A stretch of 50,841 nucleotides of DNA, taken from CADCTM01 sp049671305. Its GTDB lineage: Bacteria; Cyanobacteriota; Cyanobacteriia; Cyanobacteriales; Coleofasciculaceae. Below are positions 26,843 through 34,886 of this stretch, in pieces. The notes beneath the pieces are model-generated. The model was not told the DNA's origin. It saw nothing but the letters and a program-made list of their open reading frames with translations, and did not search any database. Position 1 is the first letter of the stretch; each line of letters opens with the position of its first letter. The stretch is taken from positions 1 through 50,841 of the forward strand of contig JBATUR010000121.1 in assembly GCA_049671305.1 (NCBI GenBank). The letters run 5' to 3'. The position numbers and the translations under genes were made by a program.

Positions 26843-27778
26843 ATGAATCAGAAAATCTTCACCACAATTGCCTTGTTTGCGATCTGCCTGACAACAATTA
26901 TTATTACTGTTCAAGCTGGACGGACTCAATTTTTAAGAGCCAGTGAATTTAACCGTTCCGATCAAGAAACTATTCTTGACAGCTTTCCTTCCCGAAACCA
27001 AGACGAATTACTTTCTACAACTTGCGCCTTAAAACCATCAAACAATCGTACATCATCACAAACATCTAATCCTCGAAACCAACCCCCTCTCGAACGTTTC
27101 CGCAGTCCCAAAAATTCCTTTAATATATTAACAAGAGACAACACACCAAGCTTTTTAAGAGGTCAAGAAAGATACTCTCCCAAAGAATCAATTGCCCTTG
27201 CCGATGCCACCAACTTTGGTGAGCGATTTGTTTTTGATCTTTATGGCAAACCTGCCTATTACCCTCCCATTATCGTACTTCATGAAACCGTAGGAAGCGC
27301 CAGCAGTGCCATTAATTTTTTCCGCACTCCTCATATTGATGAGTCGCAACAAGTCAGCTATCACGCCCTAATTAAACGTGATGGTGAAGTTGTATATATC
27401 GTGCCGCCTGATAAAAGAGCTTTTGGTGCAGGAGACTCAGTTTTTGCGGGAACTTTAGGCAAAGAATCAATCAAAACTCATCCTGAATATCCATCTTCTG
27501 TGAATAACTTTGCCTACCACATTTCCTTAGAAACTCCTAGCGATGGTAGAGGTAATGGCAGCAGACATAGTGGATATACCCAGAGTCAATATCAATCCTT
27601 AGCTTGGTTGGTTGCTAAAACAGGTGTACCTGATTCTCGCATTACAACTCACAAATTTGTAGACCGTTCTGGGCAACGGCAAGATCCTCGAAGTTTTAAT
27701 GGTAATGCCTTTTTAAAGTTGCTGCAAACTCAGCCTAAAACTAACGAAATTAACATTGATTGTCAGCCACCAGCTTGA
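26843..27778 (+). CDS. Exported N-acetylmuramoyl-L-alanine amidase (Amidase_2/PGRP type)
   Basis: The 311-residue protein starts with an uncleaved anchor or signal peptide (about 5-25). About 100 low-complexity residues follow, then an Amidase_2 domain. Zinc ligands can be placed at His147 (VLHETVG), His270 (ITTHKFVD) and Asp281 (QDPRSF); YHALIKRDGEVVYIVPPD is the typical beta-strand region. It should cut the bond between muramic acid and L-Ala in peptidoglycan, in the periplasm. A 13-bp hairpin follows the stop. It is monocistronic on this evidence. Confidence 0.88.
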   Translation: MNQKIFTTIALFAICLTTIIITVQAGRTQFLRASEFNRSDQETILDSFPSRNQDELLSTTCALKPSNNRTSSQTSNPRNQPPLERFRSPKNSFNILTRDNTPSFLRGQERYSPKESIALADATNFGERFVFDLYGKPAYYPPIIVLHETVGSASSAINFFRTPHIDESQQVSYHALIKRDGEVVYIVPPDKRAFGAGDSVFAGTLGKESIKTHPEYPSSVNNFAYHISLETPSDGRGNGSRHSGYTQSQYQSLAWLVAKTGVPDSRITTHKFVDRSGQRQDPRSFNGNAFLKLLQTQPKTNEINIDCQPPA

Positions 27779-27797
27779 AGATTAAAGAGGTGATGTT

Positions 27798-27838
27798 CTC
27801 ACTTTTCCTAAAAATATTAGCATTATAGGAAAAGTGAG
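27798..27838. terminator. 13-bp hairpin downstream of the amidase gene
   Basis: CTCACTTTTCCTA (27798-27810) and TAGGAAAAGTGAG (27826-27838) are perfect inverted copies around a 15-base loop. No T run follows, so it may be a bidirectional transcription barrier or an mRNA-stabilising structure between the convergent genes. Confidence 0.55.
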
Positions 27839-27997
27839 GATAGATGCAACAAAAATTCTTTGAGTTAATTGCCTAAGATTGTAAAAATTGATGTTTTTTT
27901 TCGGACATTTACCGTCTGAATAAATAATTTAACCATACTTACCATCTTCCTTTTGGCAGAAGCCGAAAGACAAGAGATTAATCCTCAACTTCTCTTT

Positions 27998-28873
27998 TCA
28001 AGCCTGATCGTTCCAAGTTCGCAACTGCAAATAAACCAACACCAAAGTAAAGCCTAATAAAACACTAGCCGCCGCCGCTGCATAACCAAAATCAAACAAA
28101 GCAAAAGCTTCTTCGTAGATGTAATAAACCAGCAGATTTGTAGAATTTAAAGGACCGCCGCCGGTAATCAGATAAACTTGTTCAAAACTACGCAAAGTAA
28201 AAATTGCCGTAGTAACCGTTGTAAATACCAAAGTTGGGCGCAAACCAGGCAGTGTAATATGCCAAAACTGAGCTAAAGAATTCGCACCATCCAACTCAGC
28301 CGCTTCATAACGACTTTGAGGAATTGCCTGTAAACCTGCCAAAAACACTACCATATTGAAGCCTAATTGTTTCCAACTACTCAACAAAATAAGCACAGGC
28401 ATTGCCCAAGTTGTGCTGCCTAACCAAGGCACGGCTTCAAAACCCAGCCAACTCAAAAAATCATTAACAGGTCCTTCAGTTTGAAATAGCCAACGAAACC
28501 CTAATCCCGCCGCGACTAAAGAAGTAATTGACGGGATAAAAAAAGCAGTCCGTAGCAGTCCCCGCAAAGCAAAAGAACGATTTAATAAAACCGAGATACC
28601 CAAGGGAATTATTAAACTAGGAATCAGCGTGGCAACAGTGAAATAAAGCGTATTACCAAGCACTTGCCAGAAATCAGGATTAAGCAGCAAACGCCAATAA
28701 TTTTTTAAACCAACCCACCTAACACCCGTCGTCGTAAAACTACCTGTGGTAAAGCTCAGATAAAACAGGTAGACAATAGGAAATAAGAGAAAAATAGCCA
28801 AAAAAATCAGCGCCGGTGCTAAAAACAGCCAAGCCGTAGTTGTTTCCTGTGCTCCTTGAGATTTTATTACCAT
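27998..28873 (-). CDS. Carbohydrate ABC transporter permease (MalF/UgpA type)
   Basis: The 291-residue protein has six transmembrane segments and the EAA loop EAAELDGANSLAQFWHITLPGLRP (about 190-213) of binding-protein-dependent sugar permeases. The opening WLFLAPALIFLAIFLLFPIVYLFYLSF is typical of the MalF/UgpA half. The second permease, the binding protein and the ATPase are not adjacent. The gene starts 4 bp after pyrE, so it is translated from the pyrE transcript. An 'orphan' permease next to pyrE implies partners elsewhere. The sugar cannot be inferred. Confidence 0.92.
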   Translation of the reverse strand: MVIKSQGAQETTTAWLFLAPALIFLAIFLLFPIVYLFYLSFTTGSFTTTGVRWVGLKNYWRLLLNPDFWQVLGNTLYFTVATLIPSLIIPLGISVLLNRSFALRGLLRTAFFIPSITSLVAAGLGFRWLFQTEGPVNDFLSWLGFEAVPWLGSTTWAMPVLILLSSWKQLGFNMVVFLAGLQAIPQSRYEAAELDGANSLAQFWHITLPGLRPTLVFTTVTTAIFTLRSFEQVYLITGGGPLNSTNLLVYYIYEEAFALFDFGYAAAAASVLLGFTLVLVYLQLRTWNDQA

Positions 28874-28877
28874 AGCC

Positions 28878-29489
28878 TCAAGGCTTTGTCGCCGCAGCTA
28901 ATTGTCTCCAGCGTTCTTGGAGGTCTACAATCGAAAACACTGCCTCAAACTTTAACCCAGAAGCCTGATAAAGCTCTTCTCCGCCCTGCTGTCGGTCTAC
29001 CAAGGCAATTACCTGTTCAACGCGGTAACCTGCCCCTTGTAGCCTTTCTACTGCCTTTAAGGCTGATTGACCGGTCGTTACCACGTCTTCCAAAACCACT
29101 ACCTTTGCCCCTGGCGATAGAGTTGGTCCTTCAATGTATGCCATCGTGCCATGTCCTTTGGCTTCTTTGCGGATAATCAAGGCTGGAATTGGGCGATTTT
29201 CATAAGCAGAAACCACACTTACGGCACTGACAATGGGATCTGCGCCCAAGGTTAAACCAGCAACTGCCTGAGTATCTAGCGGCAACTGAGCAAGCAACAA
29301 GCGCCCAATAGAATAGGCACCTTGGGGATGAAGTGTTACTTGTTTGCCATTGATGTAATAGGTGCTGCGCTGCCCCGAAGAAAGCACAAAGTCGCCTTCT
29401 TTGTAAGCTAGTTGGCAAAACAAATCTAGTAAAAATTGACGTACGGTCGTTAAATTGTCAGCAAATGCTGGTTGAGTGTTGTCAGTCAT
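28878..29489 (-). CDS. pyrE: Orotate phosphoribosyltransferase
   Basis: The 203-residue enzyme joins orotate and PRPP to make OMP in pyrimidine synthesis. The PRPP loop is seen in KVVVLEDVVTTGQSALKAVE, and the conserved GLTLGADPIV and IIRKEAKGHG segments carry the expected Lys residues of the PyrE active-site loop. ATG 29489 gives the usual length. The permease gene follows 4 bp later on the same strand. Confidence 0.96.
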   Translation of the reverse strand: MTDNTQPAFADNLTTVRQFLLDLFCQLAYKEGDFVLSSGQRSTYYINGKQVTLHPQGAYSIGRLLLAQLPLDTQAVAGLTLGADPIVSAVSVVSAYENRPIPALIIRKEAKGHGTMAYIEGPTLSPGAKVVVLEDVVTTGQSALKAVERLQGAGYRVEQVIALVDRQQGGEELYQASGLKFEAVFSIVDLQERWRQLAAATKP

Positions 29490-29595
29490 TATCTAAGGCA
29501 GAAGGTTGAAAATTAGGGCAGTAAAAGCTTAACCAACAAACAATAGACTTAATTCCAATATCAGATATTATTGGGAAAAAGTGAGTGTGAGGATT

Positions 29596-30066
29596 ATGCA
29601 AATGCGCTTAACCCCGTCTACAGTGAGCTTGCCGAATTTGTTAATCAGTGTGCTGGTTGCTGCCGCCTCTAGTTTATTGGCAACTGCTGCCAAGGCACAA
29701 ACAAATTCTAATTATGGACCCGTTCGCGTCGAAACTATTCCTGAAGCCTTTAATCGTAGTTTCTTTGAGGAATCAGGAGATATTTATCGTAACGGCTCAA
29801 TACAGCGTCAAATCGGCTGGCTCATTGGTCCTGGTTTGCCGGGAAGAGCAGGTTTTCCTGACCTACAGATTGAACGAGATGCTAGACGGGTTAATATTCT
29901 TTATCGAGATGCCTTGGAACAGCAGGTTTCTAGTGGTCCAATTATTCGTACGCCTGATTTGCCAAATCCGTTTAACTCAACTCTACGGCAACAAACAGGA
30001 GCGGGTCGTTTTGGAACTCGCTTAGAAGGCAGTGAGTTTAATTTTCAGACACTGCCTCCGCAGTAA
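29596..30066 (+). CDS. Secreted hypothetical protein
   Basis: The product is about 156 residues with a signal peptide (ISVLVAAASSLLATAAKAQT, cleavage likely after KAQ or AKA). A small mature part is rich in Arg, Gly and Asn (GLPGRAGFPDLQIERDARRV). I do not recognise the family. A GTG at 29581 would add five residues; I chose ATG 29596 because GAGG lies five bases upstream. The mature protein ends in a Gln/Gly/Arg stretch without clear domains. Periplasmic localisation is an inference. Confidence 0.72.
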   Translation: MQMRLTPSTVSLPNLLISVLVAAASSLLATAAKAQTNSNYGPVRVETIPEAFNRSFFEESGDIYRNGSIQRQIGWLIGPGLPGRAGFPDLQIERDARRVNILYRDALEQQVSSGPIIRTPDLPNPFNSTLRQQTGAGRFGTRLEGSEFNFQTLPPQ

Positions 30067-30098
30067 GGAAGTATCTCAGACTTATTTTCGGTTTTTAA

Positions 30099-30179
30099 TC
30101 CAGGGTGCTGGAGTCGAACCAGCCTAGGGTTTCCCCGCGAATTATGAGTTCGCTGCCTCAACCGATCGGCCAACCCTGG
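30099..30179 (-). tRNA. tRNA with long variable arm and CAU anticodon (identity unclear)
   Basis: On the minus strand a complete cloverleaf is visible. The acceptor has 7 bp (CCAGGGT with ACCCTGG) and is followed by A73. The D-arm is GCC/GGC with G18-G19. The anticodon stem GCGAA/TTCGC holds the loop CTCATAA, so the anticodon is CAT. A 13-base variable region contains its own GGG/CCC stem. The T-arm is GCTGG/CCAGC with loop TTCGACT. The long variable arm is a class II (Leu, Ser, Tyr) feature, whereas CAU normally belongs to class I Met, initiator Met or Ile2. The D-arm looks Ser-like (TGGCCGA, CGGTTGA), but A73 is more like Leu or Tyr. CCA is not encoded. An automatic annotator would probably call it tRNA-Met. 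Confidence 0.85.
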
Positions 30180-30355
30180 TTATTCTATTTATTATTCTAG
30201 AGTAATTGCTAAAACAAACAAATAAAATTGTTTTAATAATTATTTGGTATAAGCGATCGCAAATTGATTATTCTGGTATCGAAGGTCTGTGAGCTGTAAA
30301 ACAGGCATCGTCCCTGGCGGGTCATACCGCTATTCAAAGTAACTTATCTTGAGAA

Positions 30356-31054
30356 ATGAAATTTAACTCAACTGTAGCGCTCACCTTGATTTTACTGGCA
30401 ATGATGCTCGGTGCTGGCTTTGTCAGTGCCATGTGGGGCTTTACACTTGGTCATGAGGCTCTCAAAGGTGTAACTCAACCTGATACCCGCCCCACCAAAA
30501 AACTAGCGGAAACTCAGCAGGTTTCTTTGGGCAAAGAAGGAGTCAAGATCCTACGGGAAGAAGATATCCTAGTTAATGTGAATGACTACATCAAAGGTAA
30601 AGGCAAGGACTCAAAATCCGACAGTGAGGAAAAAAATCGTCCTGAGCAAAAGCCGACTCCTGAACCCTCAGCAACACAGGCATCATTGACCACGACTAAT
30701 GCCGACCTCAAGTTACCAATCAAAAGCCAGGATCAAGGTGTAACTCTTGAGGTAAACTCGACAAGTCAAAGTGGTGGTTCTTTGCTACTAAATGTCAGTT
30801 TGCAAAACAGCAGCAGCAGCCCTGTACGATTTTTGTACAGCTTTTTGAATGTTACAGATGATCAAGGTCGCGCTTTGAGTGCGATCACAGAAGGCTTACC
30901 TGGAGAATTGCCTGCCAATGGTGAAGCTTTTACAGGCACCGTGAGTATCCCGGTAGCATTGTTAGAGGATGCCAAAAAGCTTTCCTTAAGTTTGACCGAT
31001 TATCCAGATCAAAAGTTACAGTTAAAAATGTCGGAGATTCCTGTCTCACGTTGA
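30356..31054 (+). CDS. Membrane-anchored hypothetical protein with C-terminal beta domain
   Basis: The 232-residue protein has an N-terminal transmembrane segment (about 6-30, VALTLILLAMMLGAGFVSAMW). A charged linker follows (about 85-120, KGKGKDSKSDSEEKN), then a C-terminal domain of about 110 residues with a beta-sandwich look (VTLEVNSTSQSGGSLLLNVSLQNSSSSPVRFLYSF) that resembles Ig-like or DUF4352-type modules. It is probably exposed in the periplasm. No family name can be given with certainty. It lies upstream of the CNNM gene with a 189-bp gap containing an inverted repeat. Confidence 0.75.
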   Translation: MKFNSTVALTLILLAMMLGAGFVSAMWGFTLGHEALKGVTQPDTRPTKKLAETQQVSLGKEGVKILREEDILVNVNDYIKGKGKDSKSDSEEKNRPEQKPTPEPSATQASLTTTNADLKLPIKSQDQGVTLEVNSTSQSGGSLLLNVSLQNSSSSPVRFLYSFLNVTDDQGRALSAITEGLPGELPANGEAFTGTVSIPVALLEDAKKLSLSLTDYPDQKLQLKMSEIPVSR

Positions 31055-31090
31055 ACAGCAATGAGTAAGCTAGAGGCGTACCTGTTGCGC

Positions 31091-31208
31091 TCAAGTCCGG
31101 TTGCACCAAGAGTGAAAGTGGTTAAAATCCTTAAGTCTTTGACTCGTTAACCTCTAAATCAATGAAAAAAACCACAGAAAAGCAGAGAAAGTGATTAACC
31201 GGACTTGA
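31091..31208. repeat. 12-bp inverted repeat enclosing 94 bp
   Basis: TCAAGTCCGGTT (31091-31102) and AACCGGACTTGA (31197-31208) are perfect inverted copies in the gap before the CNNM gene. No flanking target duplication is visible. It may be a relic of a small element or a chance match; the gap contains no gene. Confidence 0.45.
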
Positions 31209-31243
31209 TATTACCTTTTAGCTTTCATAGGGTTGCCAATTTA

Positions 31244-32680
31244 ATGCTGATCCTAACAGTGAATGTTTCAACTAGCCTGACAAATCGAGACATTCTACTG
31301 CGTTTGCTGTCGGTGCTAATACTAATTGCGATTAATGCCTTTTTTGTAACCGTTGAATTCTCGATGGTATCTGTTAGGCGATCGCGAATCAATCAGCTTG
31401 TGGAAGCGGGTGACATTCAGGCAAGGACTGTCCAATCACTACAACGCAGCATTGAACGGCTACTTTCGACGACTCAGTTAGGTATTACTCTCTCTAGTTT
31501 GGCACTGGGCTGGATTGGTGAAAGTACGATGGTGACATTAGTGGCAAGTGCGATCGCTAAACTACAACTGCCAATCAGCATTAACCCAATACTCGCCCGT
31601 TCTCTCTCCATTCCCTTCACCTTTTTCCTGATTGCTTATTTGCAAATTGTTCTCGGTGAACTCTGCCCCAAATCGGTTGCCTTGCTTTACTCTGAACAAC
31701 TGGCGCGGTTTTTTGGTCCCCCTAGTTTGGTTATTGCTCGTGTTTTTAATCCTTTTATCTGGATTTTAAACCAATCAACTCGTTGGCTACTGCGACTAGT
31801 GGGCATCCAATATACAGGGCATAGTTGGTATAACCGCGTCACCTCAGAAGAATTACAACTTATTATTACCACTGAGCGTGAATCACCTGGACTCGAAGCC
31901 AAAGAACGAGAACTCCTGAACAACGTCTTTGAATTTGGTGAAGTTTTGGCAGTAGAAGTTATGGTACCTCGTACTAGCATTGTGGCGCTACCTCGTACTG
32001 CGACTTTCCAGATGTTGCTCGAAGAAATTGCCAAAACTGGTCACTCTCGCTATCCAGTTACAGGCGATTCTCTTGATGATATTGTCGGCATTATCTACTT
32101 CAAAGAATTAGCTCCGGCTTTGTCACAAGGGCAGCTAGCCCTCGATACACCCATCGAACAATGGATTCGTCCTGCTGGCTTTGTACCGGAATTTACGCCC
32201 CTCCATCAGCTTTTACCCTTAATGCAGCGATCGCATTTAGCTATGGTCATGCTTGCTGATGAATTTGGTGGAATTGCTGGTTTAGTGACGCTCAAAGATT
32301 TAATTGCTGAAATTATTGGTGATCATCCTAAACCGGAATCTGGAGAAAATTTAGCTTGGCAAATTTTGGATGAGCAAACTTTTTTAGTGCAAGCTCAAAT
32401 GGACTTAGATACTGTTAATAACTTATTAAAATTAAACTTGCCCATAATTGACGACTACCAAACATTAGGCGGCTTTGTCCTCCACCAATTTCAAAAATTA
32501 CCCGTACAAGGTGAAGTTTTACATTATGGCAATCTGGAATTAACCGTTGTTTCTACAGAAGGTTTACGCCTCAATCAAATTCGCATTCAGCGCCAAAATT
32601 CTGACGGTAAAGCAGATGCAACACTGCCAAAGATTGCACCAATTATTATTCAACATGAATCTTCTCTTGAAAAAGACTAA
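31244..32680 (+). CDS. CNNM/CorC (hemolysin-like) membrane protein
   Basis: The product is 478 residues. It has a DUF21/CNNM transmembrane domain in the first ~200 residues (AINAFFVTVEFSMVSVRRSRI, TQLGITLSSLALGWIGE), a CBS pair (about 210-340, EVMVPRTSIVALP ... GIAGLVTLKDLIAEIIGD) and a C-terminal CorC_HlyC domain. Such proteins take part in Mg2+ or Co2+ efflux; the old name 'hemolysin' is misleading. A TTG at 31205 would add 13 residues and overlap the inverted repeat; I prefer ATG 31244. It is convergent with queC (18 bp between stops). Confidence 0.9.
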   Translation: MLILTVNVSTSLTNRDILLRLLSVLILIAINAFFVTVEFSMVSVRRSRINQLVEAGDIQARTVQSLQRSIERLLSTTQLGITLSSLALGWIGESTMVTLVASAIAKLQLPISINPILARSLSIPFTFFLIAYLQIVLGELCPKSVALLYSEQLARFFGPPSLVIARVFNPFIWILNQSTRWLLRLVGIQYTGHSWYNRVTSEELQLIITTERESPGLEAKERELLNNVFEFGEVLAVEVMVPRTSIVALPRTATFQMLLEEIAKTGHSRYPVTGDSLDDIVGIIYFKELAPALSQGQLALDTPIEQWIRPAGFVPEFTPLHQLLPLMQRSHLAMVMLADEFGGIAGLVTLKDLIAEIIGDHPKPESGENLAWQILDEQTFLVQAQMDLDTVNNLLKLNLPIIDDYQTLGGFVLHQFQKLPVQGEVLHYGNLELTVVSTEGLRLNQIRIQRQNSDGKADATLPKIAPIIIQHESSLEKD

Positions 32681-32698
32681 TTTTTGACATACTTTAGA

Positions 32699-33391
32699 TT
32701 AATCATCTTTTAGCACTGCGTAATTTAATAAATCTTCTAATCCTAATTCCGCAAAAGCTGCCAACCTCAACTGACAAGAATCACAAACACCACAAGCAAG
32801 TTCACCGCCTGCATAGCAAGACCAGGTATTCTCCCAAGGCACACCCAATTGATTACCCAGCTCAATAATTTCAGTTTTTTTGAGGCTAATTAAAGGCGCA
32901 ACAATTTGAATTGGTTGTCCTTGGCGACCTTGTTTTGTTCCTAACTTAAATACTTGCTGCATCGCCTGGATATAGTCAGGACGACAATCTGGATATCCTG
33001 AATAATCCAAAGCATTAACACCAAGATAAACCCTCTCCGCATTGATGGCTTCTGCATAGGATAAACCAAAACTTAAAAAAATCGTATTACGAGCCGGAAC
33101 ATAAGTTACAGGAATATTTTCCGACATTTGGGCAAGCGATCGATGTTCAGGTAAATCGAGAGCATTATCGGTTAATGCCGAACCGCCCCATTGTCGTAAA
33201 TCAAAGTTTACCACCTGATGTTCTGTTACATGGGCAGATGAAGCGATCGCTACTGCCGCTTTTAGTTCCTGGCGATGCCGTTGCTGATAATCAAAAGAAA
33301 TTGCATAACACTCATAACCATCAGCCTTGGCTTGATAAAGAACAGTCGAAGAATCCAAACCTCCAGATAGCAAAATAACGGCTTTTAGCAT
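32699..33391 (-). CDS. queC: 7-cyano-7-deazaguanine synthase QueC
   Basis: The 230-residue enzyme makes preQ0 from carboxydeazaguanine, ATP and ammonia for queuosine synthesis. The PP-loop is SGGLDSSTVLY (about 9-19); the zinc site is the C-terminal Cys cluster CYAGGELACGVCDSC. A TTG at 33403 would add four residues; I chose ATG 33391, which opens with the normal MLKAVILLSGG. Other queuosine genes are not in the window. Confidence 0.95.
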   Translation of the reverse strand: MLKAVILLSGGLDSSTVLYQAKADGYECYAISFDYQQRHRQELKAAVAIASSAHVTEHQVVNFDLRQWGGSALTDNALDLPEHRSLAQMSENIPVTYVPARNTIFLSFGLSYAEAINAERVYLGVNALDYSGYPDCRPDYIQAMQQVFKLGTKQGRQGQPIQIVAPLISLKKTEIIELGNQLGVPWENTWSCYAGGELACGVCDSCQLRLAAFAELGLEDLLNYAVLKDD

Positions 33392-33522
33392 AAAATTTCT
33401 CAATAAACAGCAAATCTTCAGTTTTTAAGCCTATAATGCCAAAACTTGTCAGCTTTTTGCCAACAATTATCTGCTTTAGCCAAGTTTGAGTCAAACCATC
33501 AAGAAAGCTATAAACTATGTGA

Positions 33523-33774
33523 CTAATTACCGAGGTTGTAGGAATCGGTAACTTTTTAGTTTCTGCCTACGTCAATAAATGGACAACCCAGAAACTGACA
33601 CATCTACTTGTAACAATAAAACCAGTAGACCCACAATTAAAACAGAATGACCGTTTTCAAGACCTCCTTAATCCAAGGGATCTGGGCAAAGCTTTGGAAT
33701 TCTTCACATTTAGAGGTGCTGTGGTACTATCTGGATGGTTTAAGGCGGCTCAGAACGTAAGTAAATCGACTTAG
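33523..33774 (+). other. Long open frame without a start codon upstream of the oxidoreductase gene (possible remnant)
   Basis: In the 409-bp gap 33392-33800 one frame stays open for 83 codons from a stop at 33520 to TAG at 33772-33774. Its translation is protein-like (for example NPRDLGKALEFFTFRGAVV) but has no ATG, and GTG/TTG codons appear only late. In other frames two tiny ATG frames (33579-33650 and 33647-33760) overlap by ATGA. I cannot decide between a decayed gene, a small coupled pair and chance. Confidence 0.25.
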
Positions 33775-33784
33775 TTCCCGTGGT

Positions 33785-33791
33785 GGAGGAG
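33785..33791 (+). promoter_or_regulatory. Strong ribosome binding site deciding the start at 33801
   Basis: GGAGGAG lies 9 bases before GTG 33801. The longer frame would start at GTG 33780, upstream of this site, and would translate through it. Confidence 0.75.
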
Positions 33792-33800
33792 CAAATAAGA

Positions 33801-34886
33801 GTGCAAGATAGTATATGCCAAAGACATTTGGATACCCAGTTGCAGCGTAGCCTGCCGCAGCCAATAAGGATTGGCGTTATCGGTGTTGGTAATATGGGGC
33901 AGCATCATACCCGTGTTTTGAGTCTTCTCAAAGACGTTGAAATGGTGGGTGTGGCAGACATTAATGTTGAGCGGGGGTTGGACACGGCAAGTAAATACCG
34001 CGTCCGTTTTTTTGAAGATTATCGTGATCTCTTCCCTTATGTGGATGCTGTTTGTATTGCTGTACCGACGAAGTTGCATCACGAAGTTGGAATGAATTGT
34101 TTGCAAGCAGGTGTCCATGTTTTAGTGGAAAAACCGATCGCCGCTAACATAACTGAGGCAGAATCTTTAGTTAATGCCGCAGCAGAATCTCAATGTATTC
34201 TGCAAGTTGGACATATTGAACGTTTTAACCCAGCTTTTGGGGAACTGAGCAAAGTTCTCAAAACCGAAGAATTGCTGGCACTAGAAGCTCATCGGATGAG
34301 TCCTTACTCAAACCGAGCTAATGATGTTTCTGTAGTTTTGGATTTAATGATCCACGACATTGATTTGTTATTAGAACTTGCTGCCTCGCCAGTTGTACGA
34401 TTAACCGCTAGTGGTTCTCGTGCTTCTAATTCGGGGCATTTAGATTATGTAACTGCTAATTTGGGTTTCGCTAACGGTATTGTGGCAACTTTAACCGCTA
34501 GCAAGGTGACGCACCGCAAAATCCGCCGAATTGCGGCACATTGTAAAAATTCCCTGACAGAAGCTGATTTTCTCAATAATGAGATTTTGATTCATCGGCA
34601 AACGACGGCAAACTGCATGACAGATTATGGTCAGGTGCTTTATCGGCAGGATGGTTTGATTGAGAAGGTTCATACCAGCAATATCGAACCTCTACACGCT
34701 GAGTTAGAGCATTTTGTCAACTGTGTGCGGGGCGGAAATCAACCGTCTGTAGGTGGTGAGCAGGCGCTGAAGGCACTACGTTTGGCAAGTCAAATTGAGC
34801 AGATGGCGCTAGATGGACAAGCTTGGCATTCTTTAGACAGGGAGCGTCGTGATGTTAATTCGGCAGCAGTGAGCGTTTCTTATTGA
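33801..34886 (+). CDS. Gfo/Idh/MocA family oxidoreductase
   Basis: The product is 361 residues with GTG start. After about 21 polar residues a Rossmann fold begins with IRIGVIGVGNMGQHHTRVL, the NAD(P)-binding GxGxxG-type motif. It continues with AVCIAVPTKLHH and the family hallmark EKPIA. The C-terminal alpha/beta domain contains HIERFNPAF and DLMIHDIDLLLEL, whose His-Asp residues sit near the expected active site. It should oxidise or reduce a sugar or cyclitol with a pyridine nucleotide. The substrate is unknown. Its last 7 bp overlap the end of the convergent SGNH hydrolase gene. Confidence 0.9.
   Translation: MQDSICQRHLDTQLQRSLPQPIRIGVIGVGNMGQHHTRVLSLLKDVEMVGVADINVERGLDTASKYRVRFFEDYRDLFPYVDAVCIAVPTKLHHEVGMNCLQAGVHVLVEKPIAANITEAESLVNAAAESQCILQVGHIERFNPAFGELSKVLKTEELLALEAHRMSPYSNRANDVSVVLDLMIHDIDLLLELAASPVVRLTASGSRASNSGHLDYVTANLGFANGIVATLTASKVTHRKIRRIAAHCKNSLTEADFLNNEILIHRQTTANCMTDYGQVLYRQDGLIEKVHTSNIEPLHAELEHFVNCVRGGNQPSVGGEQALKALRLASQIEQMALDGQAWHSLDRERRDVNSAAVSVSY

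Noticed and set aside
27950..27969. Short hairpin CTTTTGGC-AGAA-GCCGAAAG near the end of the permease gene
   Set aside because: It has a good stem, but neither strand is followed by a T run, so I do not call it a terminator.
33771..34118. Minus-strand frame of 115 codons
   Set aside because: It is antisense to the Rossmann region of the oxidoreductase, which has clear family motifs.
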